NCBI GenBank assembly: GCA_902623995.1
Contig: CACNWE010000014.1
Coordinates: 1 to 43,776 of the forward strand
Reading direction: 5' to 3'
Length of the DNA: 43,776 nucleotides
DNA from: an uncultured SAR116 cluster alpha proteobacterium
GTDB taxonomy: Bacteria; Pseudomonadota; Alphaproteobacteria; Puniceispirillales; Marisalimonadaceae
How positions within the stretch are numbered: position 1 is the stretch's first letter; every line of letters starts with the position of its first letter. Shown piece by piece: positions 31,512-40,534 of this stretch. A program made the position numbers and the translations under genes. The notes under the pieces are model-generated. The model saw nothing but the letters and a program-made list of their open reading frames with translations, made no database searches and had not been told where the DNA came from.

Positions 31512-34500
31512 TGTCAGAAAAACCAGATTTTATTGATAATGTCGAAGGTAACACTTTATCAAAAGCCCTCAAGAAGTTGTTAAATAATAACGAAAATCAA
31601 ATTGCTCCTTCCCAAACAAGTAATATTGACCAAGCTCGGATTGCAACTGCTTATTTTAGTCCTTCAGGTTTTAGTAACATTGCTAAAGCAATTGCTCACA
31701 TTCCTTCGGTGAAATTATTATTAGGTTCAGATCCTATTGCTGATAATGCACGTTGGCAAAAAAAACTTGAAGAAAGCGAGAGTTTCTTCTTTCAGAGAAA
31801 ATTAAAAGAAAAATTAAGTGAACAAGAGCGACTCTTAAGATTAGAGCGTGATCTAATACCTTTTAATAAGGATTCTGATAGATCTGTTAAACAACTAGTA
31901 GATTCGCTTAGAGCTGGAAACATGGAAGTACGTAGATATGAGAAAAACTTTTTGCACGCTAAAGCTTACATCTTTTCCCAAAAAAATAACCAAACAAATC
32001 CAAAAGACGAAATAATAATTGCTGGATCATCTAATCTTACTTCAGCTGGTTTAAACTCGAACCTTGAACTAAATCTTGGTTTATATAATGAGAAAACTGT
32101 TTCAAAAGGGAAAAAATGGTTTGATAATCTTTGGGATGAAGCAGTGCTGTTTGATTTAGCTTCTTTTTTTGAAGAAATATTTCAAATTAAAACGCCGTTT
32201 GAGATATTTTTAAGAGTTTTATGGGAATTATACGGCCAAGAAATTGATCAAGATATTGAGACTGATGGACTTCCACTAACAAGTTTTCAAAAACATGGAG
32301 TTGCTCGTGCATTGAGATTAATTGAAGAAACAGGAGGTGTAATTGTAGCTGACGAAGTTGGATTAGGAAAGACTTTTATAGCCGGTGAAATATTGAATAT
32401 TTATAGAGAAAGAAGACAAAGGGCACTTTTAATTTGTCCTGCGGCCTTAAGAGATACAGCATGGAAACAGTTTCAAAGCGAGTATGACACTCGACTTGAA
32501 ACTTTATCATTTGAAGAACTTGCAAGAGATAAACAGCTCTTTGATGAAAAGAGAAGGCCGAATGCTAATTCTTCCAACTTAGAAAGAGAAATTGAAGAAT
32601 ATCAGTTAGTTATAATTGATGAAGCTCATAACTATAGAAATCCGGCCTCACCAACACGTTTTGACGCTCTAAGAACTTTTCTTTATGGAAAAAGAAAAGA
32701 TGTTCTTATGTTAACAGCCACTCCCGTGAATAATTCTCTGTGGGATCTTTATCACTTAACGCGTTTTTTCCTCAAGCAAGATACATTTCTAGCTAATAGA
32801 GGTATTATATCAATTAAAGGCCGCTTTGATGAAGCTATGAGAACAAATCCAACTAGTTTGTCACCTGATGTTCTATATCCTATAATAGACGCTACAACCG
32901 TAAAACGCACACGCCAGTTTATTCAAAGACATTATCGCAATGATCAGATAAAATTTGGCGGAAGATATCAGCCAATTGTTTTTCCTGAACCAAAAGCAAT
33001 TTCAATAAGATATGACATTGAACAGCTTGCACCGGGTTTATTTGATTTAATAGAACTATATTTTGACCCTGAAGAAGATGATTGTCTTGAATTTGCTAGA
33101 TACAAGGCTAATTCTTACTTAATAAACTCTGATCCAGAAGACGAAAGAATTGGTATTGCAGCAACAGGTTTAATTCTAAGTGGTCTTTTAAAAAGATTTG
33201 AATCTTCAATTGGTGCATTTAAAATTTCTATAGAAAGATTGATTGAACAACACGAATTGTTTTTAGCTGGACTTGATAATGGAAAAGTTATTTCAACTGA
33301 ATTTTTAAGAGAAGCAGCTGCTAACGACGACGAAGACTTTGAAGATCTTCTTACTTCTAGCGACGCTACTTTTTCAATTGATTTATTTTATAGTGAAAAC
33401 CTTCGTGACGATATTGAAAATGATTTGGACAAGTTAAATAAAATTTTTTCTAAATTAGAAAATATAAAAATAGAAAACGATCCAAAGTTAAAAAAATTAA
33501 TAGAGAATTTAGAATACATAATTGAAGAAGCAGAAGAAGAAGCATCGAGTAGGGAAGATTTTTTTGATAAAAGAAAGGTCCTTATTTTTTCATTTTTCTC
33601 AGATACAGTGTTGTGGATACATCATTTTTTGAAAAATGAAATTATAAATAATCCAAAACTTCACCCTTATAAAGATCGATTTGAATTTTTAACTGGTGCA
33701 TCACAAAATGAACAAGAAAGCAGAGCCAGTGTCGCTGCACGTTTTGCTCCTAAAACTGCTGGTAATTCTGGGGATCAAGATAAAACTGATTTACTCATTA
33801 CAACAGATGTTTTAGCTGAAGGTGTAAACCTTCAACAAGCTAGACATATTATTAATTATGATATGCCTTGGAACCCCATGAAGCTAGTGCAACGACATGG
33901 GCGTATTGACCGTATTGGAAGTCAGCATAATAGAATTTTTATGAGAACTATTTTCCCAGCTAATAGATTAGACGCTCTATTAGGACTTGAAGCTAGAATA
34001 TCAAGAAAAATTGCTATGGCTGCAGCCTCTGTTGGGATTATTTCGCCAATAGAAACCCAATCTTCTGAAAATAGAGATTTTACTGAAACAAGAGAAGAAA
34101 TTGAAAGATTGTTAGCCGAAGATCCTTCACTTTATGAAAGAGGTGGAACTACATCAAGTGTTCAAAGTGGTGAAGAATACAGACAAACTTTGAGGAGAGC
34201 TCTAGAAAATCGTCGTAAAGATATATTAGAAATGGCTTGGAAAAGTGGATCCGGAATGCGTAAAGGAAGAGAGCAAGGCATATTTTTCTGTGCAAAGGTG
34301 GGTGACAGAACTTATCTTCGTTTTGTTCATGCTGATAATAACTGGCAACCATCATATACGGATATTCAAACAGAAAATCAAATAACTAGAAAGTTAAAGA
34401 TTGAAATTGAATTAGGTCGTTGTTTAAGATTAATTGAATGTTCTGAGGATACTGAAACTGTATTATCTGATACATCAAAAGATGCAGCTTATGATTTATG

Positions 34501-34870
34501 GTCGCTTGCTAGAAATAATATTTATGATAGTTGGATGTTTGAAACTGATCCAATAAATCTTCAACCAAGAGTACGTCCTTTAAATAGCAGAGTTGCAGAC
34601 TTTATAAGGGAAAATATCCCTCCAAATATTTCACAAACTCAAATTGAAAACGCATTAGACATAGTTGAATCTCCTTGGATTAGAAGAGATGAAAGGCGAT
34701 TAAGAGAATGGTTTGAAACTGAAGAAACAGGATCACAGAAAGCTGCTTATTTAGTAAGAAATATTTTAGATTCTGGACTGGAGCCTTTTATATCTCCACA
34801 ACCACTGCCGGATATTGAAGAAGATGATATAAAACTTCTAACATGGATGGCAATTAGTGCCAGTGAATAA
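31511..34870 (+). CDS. SNF2-type DNA helicase with N-terminal PLD-like domain, 1119 aa
   Basis: Starts at ATG 31511, sharing its A with the TGA of the methylase gene. Residues about 1-210 form a PLD-like domain with H149-A-K151 and GSSN-L-T (172-177), the HKD-type arrangement, which in other proteins can cut DNA or serve only in binding. Then a superfamily 2 helicase follows: Walker A DEVGLGKT (281-288), DEAH (370-373), LTATPVNN, and a second core with TTDVLAEGVNLQQARHIIN and QRHGRIDRIG. It is the kind of translocase found beside methylases in several defence systems. Coupling to the methylase argues for a joint complex. Confidence 0.88.
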   Translation: MSEKPDFIDNVEGNTLSKALKKLLNNNENQIAPSQTSNIDQARIATAYFSPSGFSNIAKAIAHIPSVKLLLGSDPIADNARWQKKLEESESFFFQRKLKEKLSEQERLLRLERDLIPFNKDSDRSVKQLVDSLRAGNMEVRRYEKNFLHAKAYIFSQKNNQTNPKDEIIIAGSSNLTSAGLNSNLELNLGLYNEKTVSKGKKWFDNLWDEAVLFDLASFFEEIFQIKTPFEIFLRVLWELYGQEIDQDIETDGLPLTSFQKHGVARALRLIEETGGVIVADEVGLGKTFIAGEILNIYRERRQRALLICPAALRDTAWKQFQSEYDTRLETLSFEELARDKQLFDEKRRPNANSSNLEREIEEYQLVIIDEAHNYRNPASPTRFDALRTFLYGKRKDVLMLTATPVNNSLWDLYHLTRFFLKQDTFLANRGIISIKGRFDEAMRTNPTSLSPDVLYPIIDATTVKRTRQFIQRHYRNDQIKFGGRYQPIVFPEPKAISIRYDIEQLAPGLFDLIELYFDPEEDDCLEFARYKANSYLINSDPEDERIGIAATGLILSGLLKRFESSIGAFKISIERLIEQHELFLAGLDNGKVISTEFLREAAANDDEDFEDLLTSSDATFSIDLFYSENLRDDIENDLDKLNKIFSKLENIKIENDPKLKKLIENLEYIIEEAEEEASSREDFFDKRKVLIFSFFSDTVLWIHHFLKNEIINNPKLHPYKDRFEFLTGASQNEQESRASVAARFAPKTAGNSGDQDKTDLLITTDVLAEGVNLQQARHIINYDMPWNPMKLVQRHGRIDRIGSQHNRIFMRTIFPANRLDALLGLEARISRKIAMAAASVGIISPIETQSSENRDFTETREEIERLLAEDPSLYERGGTTSSVQSGEEYRQTLRRALENRRKDILEMAWKSGSGMRKGREQGIFFCAKVGDRTYLRFVHADNNWQPSYTDIQTENQITRKLKIEIELGRCLRLIECSEDTETVLSDTSKDAAYDLWSLARNNIYDSWMFETDPINLQPRVRPLNSRVADFIRENIPPNISQTQIENALDIVESPWIRRDERRLREWFETEETGSQKAAYLVRNILDSGLEPFISPQPLPDIEEDDIKLLTWMAISASE

Positions 34871-34932
34871 TATTTATTTTTACAAATAAATTTTCTTAAT
34901 TAAAATAAAATCTTAACAATTTGAAGGTTCTA

Positions 34933-37053
34933 ATGCATCAAGTTTTCTTAACAGATAACTTATTCGACTCTCTTCAATCTCTTCCTAATAAAGATTTAGG
35001 AAGGGTTTTTAAAACGATTCAACAAATAAAAAAAGATCCTTCTAATCCCGGCCTTAAGCTTCATAGAATTATAGAATCGCCTGATGATCATTTTTGGACT
35101 GTTAGAGTTTCAAATGATGCAAGGATAGTACTTTATAAAAAAGAAAATTTAATTTTAATTTGTCATGCAGATAAACACGACGAAGCTTATGAATGGGCAA
35201 AACGAAGAAAAGTAAGTGGTGATGCAAAGTCTAATTCTGCAAAAATTGTTTCACTTGATGAATATGAAATACAAAAAAGAAAAAAACCTCCCTTTTTAAA
35301 ACAAAACAATGATGAAGTAGTTGAAGATCAAAAGATAAAAGAAGTTACAGAAGAACCTGAATTATTATTTAAGGATCATAAGGATGAAGAACTTTTAAAT
35401 ATAGGTTTTGATGCACAAGAAGTATCATTAATTAGATCCATCTTTTCTGAAGAGGATCTCTATTCTTTAGAACCAAGTTTTTCTGAAATTAAATTTGATA
35501 AACTATTGAGCCTGTATCTTGATATAGAACCACAAACTGAACAGTACGATAGTTTTGAAGATGAAGAAGAAACTCAAAACGAGTTAATTGAATTTACAGA
35601 CTCTGAAGATATTAAATCTGCTTTGAGTCAGCCTTGGGAGCAGTGGTTGATTTTCTTGAGTTATGCTCAAAGAAGATTAGTTAAAGCAAATTTTAAAGGA
35701 AGTTCAAAAGTTTTTGGAAGTGCTGGAACTGGCAAGACTGTTGTTGCTCTTCATAGAGTAAAATTTTTAATTGAAAATCAAAAAATTGACAAAGTGGCAT
35801 TATTTACTTTTTCAAGAGTTTTAACACAGGATCTTAAAACAAAAGCGGATTTATTATTAGGTGAAAGTAGTGATAGTAGATCCAAACTTCATATAGATTA
35901 TCTTGAAGGAGAAGCTAGTAGGATCTTTAACAACCAATATGGTAAGCGTTTCAAATTGACTGGAGATTACACCACACACAACACGCTTAAATCAATTTAT
36001 GAAAAATTAGAATTACAAAATGACTTCACACTGGAATTTATAATAAGTGAGTACGAAAATGTAATAGGTCCATGGAATTTGTATGAATACAAGGACTACA
36101 AAAATTTTCAAAGAAAAGGAAGAGGAACCCCATTATCTACCAGTCAAAGAGAGAAATTATCAAAGTGTTACACGTTGTTAAAAAAACAATTAGAAGACGA
36201 GGGCAAAATCTCTATTTTTGATTTGTATCATATGGCATCAGATATTTTGTCTAAAACCTCTGAAAAATATAAGTCAATAGTCATTGATGAAGCTCAAGAT
36301 TTAGGACCTCACATGTTAAGGTTTGTGCGAGCTCTTACAGACAAAAAACATAATGACATAATGTTTTGTGGTGATACTGGACAATCATTGTATTACAGAA
36401 ATCATAGTTGGCTTCAACATGGGATAGACATAAGAGGAAAGTCGTCTAATTTATACATCAATTATAGAACCTCAAAACAGATTAAAGACTATGCTGACGT
36501 TTTAAATGAAGATATTTTAGAACTAACAGACAGCCAAGTCGAAAATAGGAAGAGCATATCTACATTTAGTGGACCTAAACCGGAAATAAAATCTTTTGAT
36601 AATCAAATTGATGAAGTTGACGGTCTTGTAAAATGGATTAAATCTAAAATAAACCAAGGAATAGATCTTCATGAAATGATAATTTTATCGAGAGAAGTTT
36701 CTGGTTTAAAACCATTTTCCAAAAAATTAAAAGAAAACAATATTTCATGTTGGGAGTTAGACGCATCTAGTAACTTTATTTATAATGAAGTTGGACTTGC
36801 TACTGTTAGAAGAGTCAAGGGTCTTGAATACAGGTGTGTAGCCATTGTGAATTGTAATGAAGACCAATTTCCGTCAGAAAAAGAATTGGCTAAAATTGGT
36901 GATATATCAGATGAAGATGATTTCTTAATAAGAGAAATAAATCTTTTATATGTAGCTATGACTAGAGCAAGAGATAACTTATACATTTCACACACGGGTC
37001 CGTCTTCAATGTATTTAGACAATATTGAAGATTATTCTAATAAGGATAATTAA
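34933..37053 (+). CDS. UvrD/Rep-like helicase with N-terminal RelE-like domain, 706 aa
   Basis: The start at ATG 34933 is chosen for AAGG five bases upstream; TTG 34921 also exists. Residues about 1-90 read FLTDNLFDSLQSLPNKD, then GLKLHRI, FWTVRVSNDARIVLYKK and LICHADKHDEAYEWAKRR, the pattern of the RelE/ParE/YafQ fold. An acidic linker (90-225) follows. The superfamily 1A helicase has GSAGTGKT (262-269), DEAQD (452-456), GDTGQSLY, NYRTSKQ, RRVKGLEY and LLYVAMTRARDNLYIS. It unwinds DNA 3'-5' in known relatives. The gene is 62 bp after the SNF2 helicase and one base before the ZorA-like start, so it is in the same operon. Confidence 0.87.
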   Translation: MHQVFLTDNLFDSLQSLPNKDLGRVFKTIQQIKKDPSNPGLKLHRIIESPDDHFWTVRVSNDARIVLYKKENLILICHADKHDEAYEWAKRRKVSGDAKSNSAKIVSLDEYEIQKRKKPPFLKQNNDEVVEDQKIKEVTEEPELLFKDHKDEELLNIGFDAQEVSLIRSIFSEEDLYSLEPSFSEIKFDKLLSLYLDIEPQTEQYDSFEDEEETQNELIEFTDSEDIKSALSQPWEQWLIFLSYAQRRLVKANFKGSSKVFGSAGTGKTVVALHRVKFLIENQKIDKVALFTFSRVLTQDLKTKADLLLGESSDSRSKLHIDYLEGEASRIFNNQYGKRFKLTGDYTTHNTLKSIYEKLELQNDFTLEFIISEYENVIGPWNLYEYKDYKNFQRKGRGTPLSTSQREKLSKCYTLLKKQLEDEGKISIFDLYHMASDILSKTSEKYKSIVIDEAQDLGPHMLRFVRALTDKKHNDIMFCGDTGQSLYYRNHSWLQHGIDIRGKSSNLYINYRTSKQIKDYADVLNEDILELTDSQVENRKSISTFSGPKPEIKSFDNQIDEVDGLVKWIKSKINQGIDLHEMIILSREVSGLKPFSKKLKENNISCWELDASSNFIYNEVGLATVRRVKGLEYRCVAIVNCNEDQFPSEKELAKIGDISDEDDFLIREINLLYVAMTRARDNLYISHTGPSSMYLDNIEDYSNKDN

Positions 37054-37054
37054 C

Positions 37055-38749
37055 TTGAAATATTTAATTTTTATTTCCTTTATTTTACCTTCAATAGTGT
37101 TTGCTCAAGAAACAGCAAAGAAAGAACCAGATGGACTGAAAAGTAATATAATTGATCCATTACTTCATTTTTTTAGAAATGATTATACAGCCATTTATCT
37201 TGCTGCGATAATGGTAGTACTAGCAATTATTCTTATTATTGAATACAGACAAAGAATTTCAGTCCCGGTTATAAAAGACTTACAAAACATAAATAACTTA
37301 TTTTCAAAAACATATAATTCTGAATCTTTTTCAGAAAATATTGAAGATATAAAAGAGAAACTCCAATCTAGTGAATTTTATAATATAAGACCAGTGTGGT
37401 TTGAGTTTAACGAAACTTTAACTACTCAAAAGGACTCTGATGGAAGGCAAGTTTGGTTCAATACTAAAAGACCTGAAGAGTATTTTACGCCAACTTCAGT
37501 TACTAGAAACAGGGGTAATTTTAATTCAATTGAATCATGGGCAAGTTTTTTTGTGGGCGCAGGTTTGCTCTTTACTTTTTTAGGATTGGTTGCGGCCTTA
37601 GATCAGGCAAGTATAGCTATATCTGCAGCAGGTGGTGTAACAACGGATGTTTTAGGTGCACTGGAAACAATGCTTCAAATATCCGCTTTTAAATTCCTGA
37701 CTTCTGTTGCAGGAATCTTTTGTTCAATAATTATTACTGCTTATGCAAGATCCTCTCAAAATCAAATTATGAGAAATTTGAATAAACTCAATGACCAGTT
37801 AGAGAGGTGTCTTACATTTATGCCAATTGAACAACTTCAGCTTAGAACAATTGAAGCTATTGAGAAAATGTCAGTAAGTGTTTCTGAAGGGGTGTCTCAA
37901 GGTGTTCAAAATATTGCTGGTAATGAATTACGAGACTTTGCAACGGCACTAGGATCAATCTCAGAATCATTAGCCAGATCAAAAACAGATATAAAAGGTA
38001 TAAGTAGGATTTACTCGGAAGAAATGGAAAAAATAAAAACTTCTCTTGAAAATGCATTAGGAAGCATCTCTACAGAATTAGAGCAATGGACAATGGAAAT
38101 GAACAGTGTTCTGAAAGCAAATCTATCTAATACGAATGATGTTTTAATAAATTTTGTTGATAACCTAGATAATGCTGTTCAAATGTCAGAAAAAGCTGCC
38201 ACTAATTTTAATACTGAAATTATTGAAAATATAAACGACGCGGCAAAATCTTTAGGTAAAAATGTTAATGAGTTATCAAAAGGTATTGATAAAAGAGTTG
38301 ATAGTGCAGATGACTATTTAAAAAGAATAAACGATGCATCTTCTACGTTAATAGCTGATACTGACAAAGTTACAGATGCTTTAGAAACTTTGGTGGATAA
38401 ATTATCAACTGGAGATAATAGTTTTAGCAAGTCAATGGATCAGTTCGAGAAAAAAATTGACGAATTGTCTAACAATTTCTCTAACACTGTAAATTCAATA
38501 GAAAAAGTATCAAAATCATTTGAAAAAGAACTTTCTAAATTACAAGATAAAGACAACAATGTAAGACTTCAATTGCAATCTGCTGTTAGTCAGTTTTCTT
38601 CTTCAGTATCAGATTCTGTTAAAAACTTTAGTAATCTTAAAAATGAAATTAATTCTTCATTTGATCCTTTGAAACAAAGTGTTGAAGAATTATCAGAAAA
38701 TTTAAAAAAATCCTCAAAAGGTTCTCGTCTTTTCTTTTGGAAAAAATAA
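37055..38749 (+). CDS. ZorA-like membrane protein with long coiled-coil tail (ZorA1), 564 aa
   Basis: I start it at TTG 37055, preceded by AAGGA with eight-base spacing and one base after the helicase stop. The first 18 residues look like a signal peptide or first span (MKYLIFISFILPSIVFAQ). Further spans are at about 45-63, 163-182 (FFVGAGLLFTFLGLVAAL, the MotA/TolQ/ZorA hallmark) and 209-230 (FLTSVAGIFCSIIITAY). Residues about 235-560 are a Ser/Asn/Lys-rich helical tail expected to be cytoplasmic. In Zorya the ZorA pentamer is the stator around two ZorB subunits. Together with the next gene it forms a proton-channel-like pair, different in sequence from the minus-strand pair. Confidence 0.85.
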   Translation: MKYLIFISFILPSIVFAQETAKKEPDGLKSNIIDPLLHFFRNDYTAIYLAAIMVVLAIILIIEYRQRISVPVIKDLQNINNLFSKTYNSESFSENIEDIKEKLQSSEFYNIRPVWFEFNETLTTQKDSDGRQVWFNTKRPEEYFTPTSVTRNRGNFNSIESWASFFVGAGLLFTFLGLVAALDQASIAISAAGGVTTDVLGALETMLQISAFKFLTSVAGIFCSIIITAYARSSQNQIMRNLNKLNDQLERCLTFMPIEQLQLRTIEAIEKMSVSVSEGVSQGVQNIAGNELRDFATALGSISESLARSKTDIKGISRIYSEEMEKIKTSLENALGSISTELEQWTMEMNSVLKANLSNTNDVLINFVDNLDNAVQMSEKAATNFNTEIIENINDAAKSLGKNVNELSKGIDKRVDSADDYLKRINDASSTLIADTDKVTDALETLVDKLSTGDNSFSKSMDQFEKKIDELSNNFSNTVNSIEKVSKSFEKELSKLQDKDNNVRLQLQSAVSQFSSSVSDSVKNFSNLKNEINSSFDPLKQSVEELSENLKKSSKGSRLFFWKK

Positions 38750-38758
38750 CTTGTAAAA

Positions 38759-39652
38759 ATGGAAACAACTAAAACACAATCACCTTATTTTTTGTCAATG
38801 GCAGACTTGTTAATTGGTGTTTTATTTATTTTTCTAATAATCATGTTTTACTTCGCGTTAAATTTTAGTGAGTTTGCTAAATTTGCTAAGGAGTATGAAA
38901 AAGATAAAAATTTGATAGCTACATTATCAAAACAAAATGAAGATTTAAAAAGTAAAATTGAAGAACTAACAGCAGAAAATAAGAAATTAGTCGGTAAGCT
39001 AGGTAATGCTATAAAAAGAGCAGAAATAGCAGAAAAAAAAGCTGCTGAATTAGAAAATGTTATATTATCAGTAAATGAAACTAAGATTGAAATTCTGAAG
39101 AAAATACAAGAAAGACTCATGAAATTAGATTTTAGAGTCGAAATTGACGAGAAAACAGGTGTAATTAGACTTCCACAGAAGGAAATGTTTGCAACTGCAG
39201 AACATGAATTATCTCCAGATGGAATTGAAAATATTAATAAATTGTCAATGGTCCTTGGAGAAATTCTTCCGTGTTATTCTAAATTAAATAACCAACATAA
39301 AATGGAATATTTACTGAAATGTGATCGCCTTTCTAAAAATAAAATTGATGCAGTTTTTATAGAAGGTCACGCAGATGCTAGACCCTTTTATTCACCCTCC
39401 ATAAAAAATAATCAAGAATTATCAACTAAGAGAGCGTTGTCAGCTTTTAATGCTATTACTAGTAATGAAAAGATAAGCCGTTTGAAGAATAGTAATAATG
39501 AATTTCTACTTAGTGTTAGTGGTTATGGTGATAAAAGACCTTTACCATGTTTTGATGCTCAAGAAGTTTGCTATTCAAAAGATCGAAGAATAGACTTGAG
39601 ATTTATAATGGAAATACCAAAACAAATGAAAAAAAATATTAATTTTGATTAA
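38759..39652 (+). CDS. ZorB-like MotB/OmpA protein (ZorB1), 297 aa
   Basis: The N-terminus has one span with a conserved acidic residue, MADLLIGVLFIFLIIMFYF, where D16 corresponds to the proton-carrying aspartate of MotB/ZorB. A coiled coil (about 45-120) leads to an OmpA-like peptidoglycan-binding domain: FIEGHADARPF (E202, H204, D206), STKRALSAFNAI and DRRIDLRF at the end. Two cysteine-containing inserts (C172, C188) lie before the OmpA core. It starts 9 bp after ZorA1. Its TAA overlaps the stop of the convergent HNH gene. Confidence 0.87.
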   Translation: METTKTQSPYFLSMADLLIGVLFIFLIIMFYFALNFSEFAKFAKEYEKDKNLIATLSKQNEDLKSKIEELTAENKKLVGKLGNAIKRAEIAEKKAAELENVILSVNETKIEILKKIQERLMKLDFRVEIDEKTGVIRLPQKEMFATAEHELSPDGIENINKLSMVLGEILPCYSKLNNQHKMEYLLKCDRLSKNKIDAVFIEGHADARPFYSPSIKNNQELSTKRALSAFNAITSNEKISRLKNSNNEFLLSVSGYGDKRPLPCFDAQEVCYSKDRRIDLRFIMEIPKQMKKNINFD

Positions 39653-40530
39653 TTTTTTCTTCTTCTCTTAATTTCAGCAAGTGCTCTTGCTGGAACTTTC
39701 ATTTTCGTATGAAGTGGTTGCCTGCTATGACACGAAACACATAGAATTTTAATATTATTTGGGCTGTTATCTCCTGACCGTCCATTTATATGGTGTAAAT
39801 GCAACCATTCAGGGTGATCTTTAAGTTGTACATCACATTTGCCCGTCTTAAGTTCGCTACCCTGACATGTATAATTTGTTTTTTTAAGCAGTCTATCTCT
39901 TATTTGGGTATGATCTAAACTGTAATTTCCCAGTTGATCCATTTTATTTTCACGGTAATACTTGCTATCGATAAAGAAGGGTGCGTAATATTTTAAAAAA
40001 TTATTAATGTTTAAGCTTCTAATATCTTTTTTACGTTGTGGAACAGACTTTGCTCTATATCCATTGTAATTTAGCGCTTTCATACAATTAGCGCATGCCA
40101 ATAATTTAGCAGGGTGCTTAATGTCATAGTTTATTAATCTTGTTTCTGTATCTCTTGGGTGACAAGGAAACTCCCCATTTTTATTCTGAATTAAAATATA
40201 TCTATTAGATCTACCATCATTGTGCATGCGTTGTAGTGTTATACACTCTTTAATAATATGAAATTTAGGACCTCTTTCACATGGTATTTCTCTAAGTTCT
40301 TCCAAATTAGCAAATGGTTCATCAATATACAAAAAGGCATGATGATTTTTAAAATTTAAAAATCCTCCTATTGGCTCAATGTCTTCGAATTCTTCACGAT
40401 TAATCTCAACTCCACGCTCCATTTTGAATTCAATCCTGTCAGTTCCAGTTATTGGATCTAGGGGAAAAGATTTTAGAGTACCACCCATTATTTTCAAAGC
40501 ATTATCTAATTTTTTAAAATTTACAGCCAT
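39649..40530 (-). CDS. zorE: HNH endonuclease, ZorE-like
   Basis: From ATG 40530 the protein is 293 aa. The HNH nuclease is at the C-terminus: C222, C232, HLHHINGRSGDNSPNN with H246-H247, N259, then CVSCH (C264, C267, H268), so the zinc site and active site look intact. A second CxxC (C146, C149) lies in the central part. The N-terminal 150 residues are unassigned. In type II Zorya an HNH nuclease named ZorE follows ZorA and ZorB, as here; the symbol rests on this gene order. The frame upstream to 40569 overlaps ZorB2 and lacks a ribosome site. Confidence 0.8.
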   Translation of the reverse strand: MAVNFKKLDNALKIMGGTLKSFPLDPITGTDRIEFKMERGVEINREEFEDIEPIGGFLNFKNHHAFLYIDEPFANLEELREIPCERGPKFHIIKECITLQRMHNDGRSNRYILIQNKNGEFPCHPRDTETRLINYDIKHPAKLLACANCMKALNYNGYRAKSVPQRKKDIRSLNINNFLKYYAPFFIDSKYYRENKMDQLGNYSLDHTQIRDRLLKKTNYTCQGSELKTGKCDVQLKDHPEWLHLHHINGRSGDNSPNNIKILCVSCHSRQPLHTKMKVPARALAEIKRRRKN

Positions 40531-40534
40531 TTTA

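Noticed and set aside
27492..37053. Labelling the plus-strand genes as BREX or DISARM
   Set aside because: PglZ, BrxC and BrxL of BREX are absent, and DrmA/DrmB (DUF1998) of DISARM are absent; only the methylase and helicase classes are shared.
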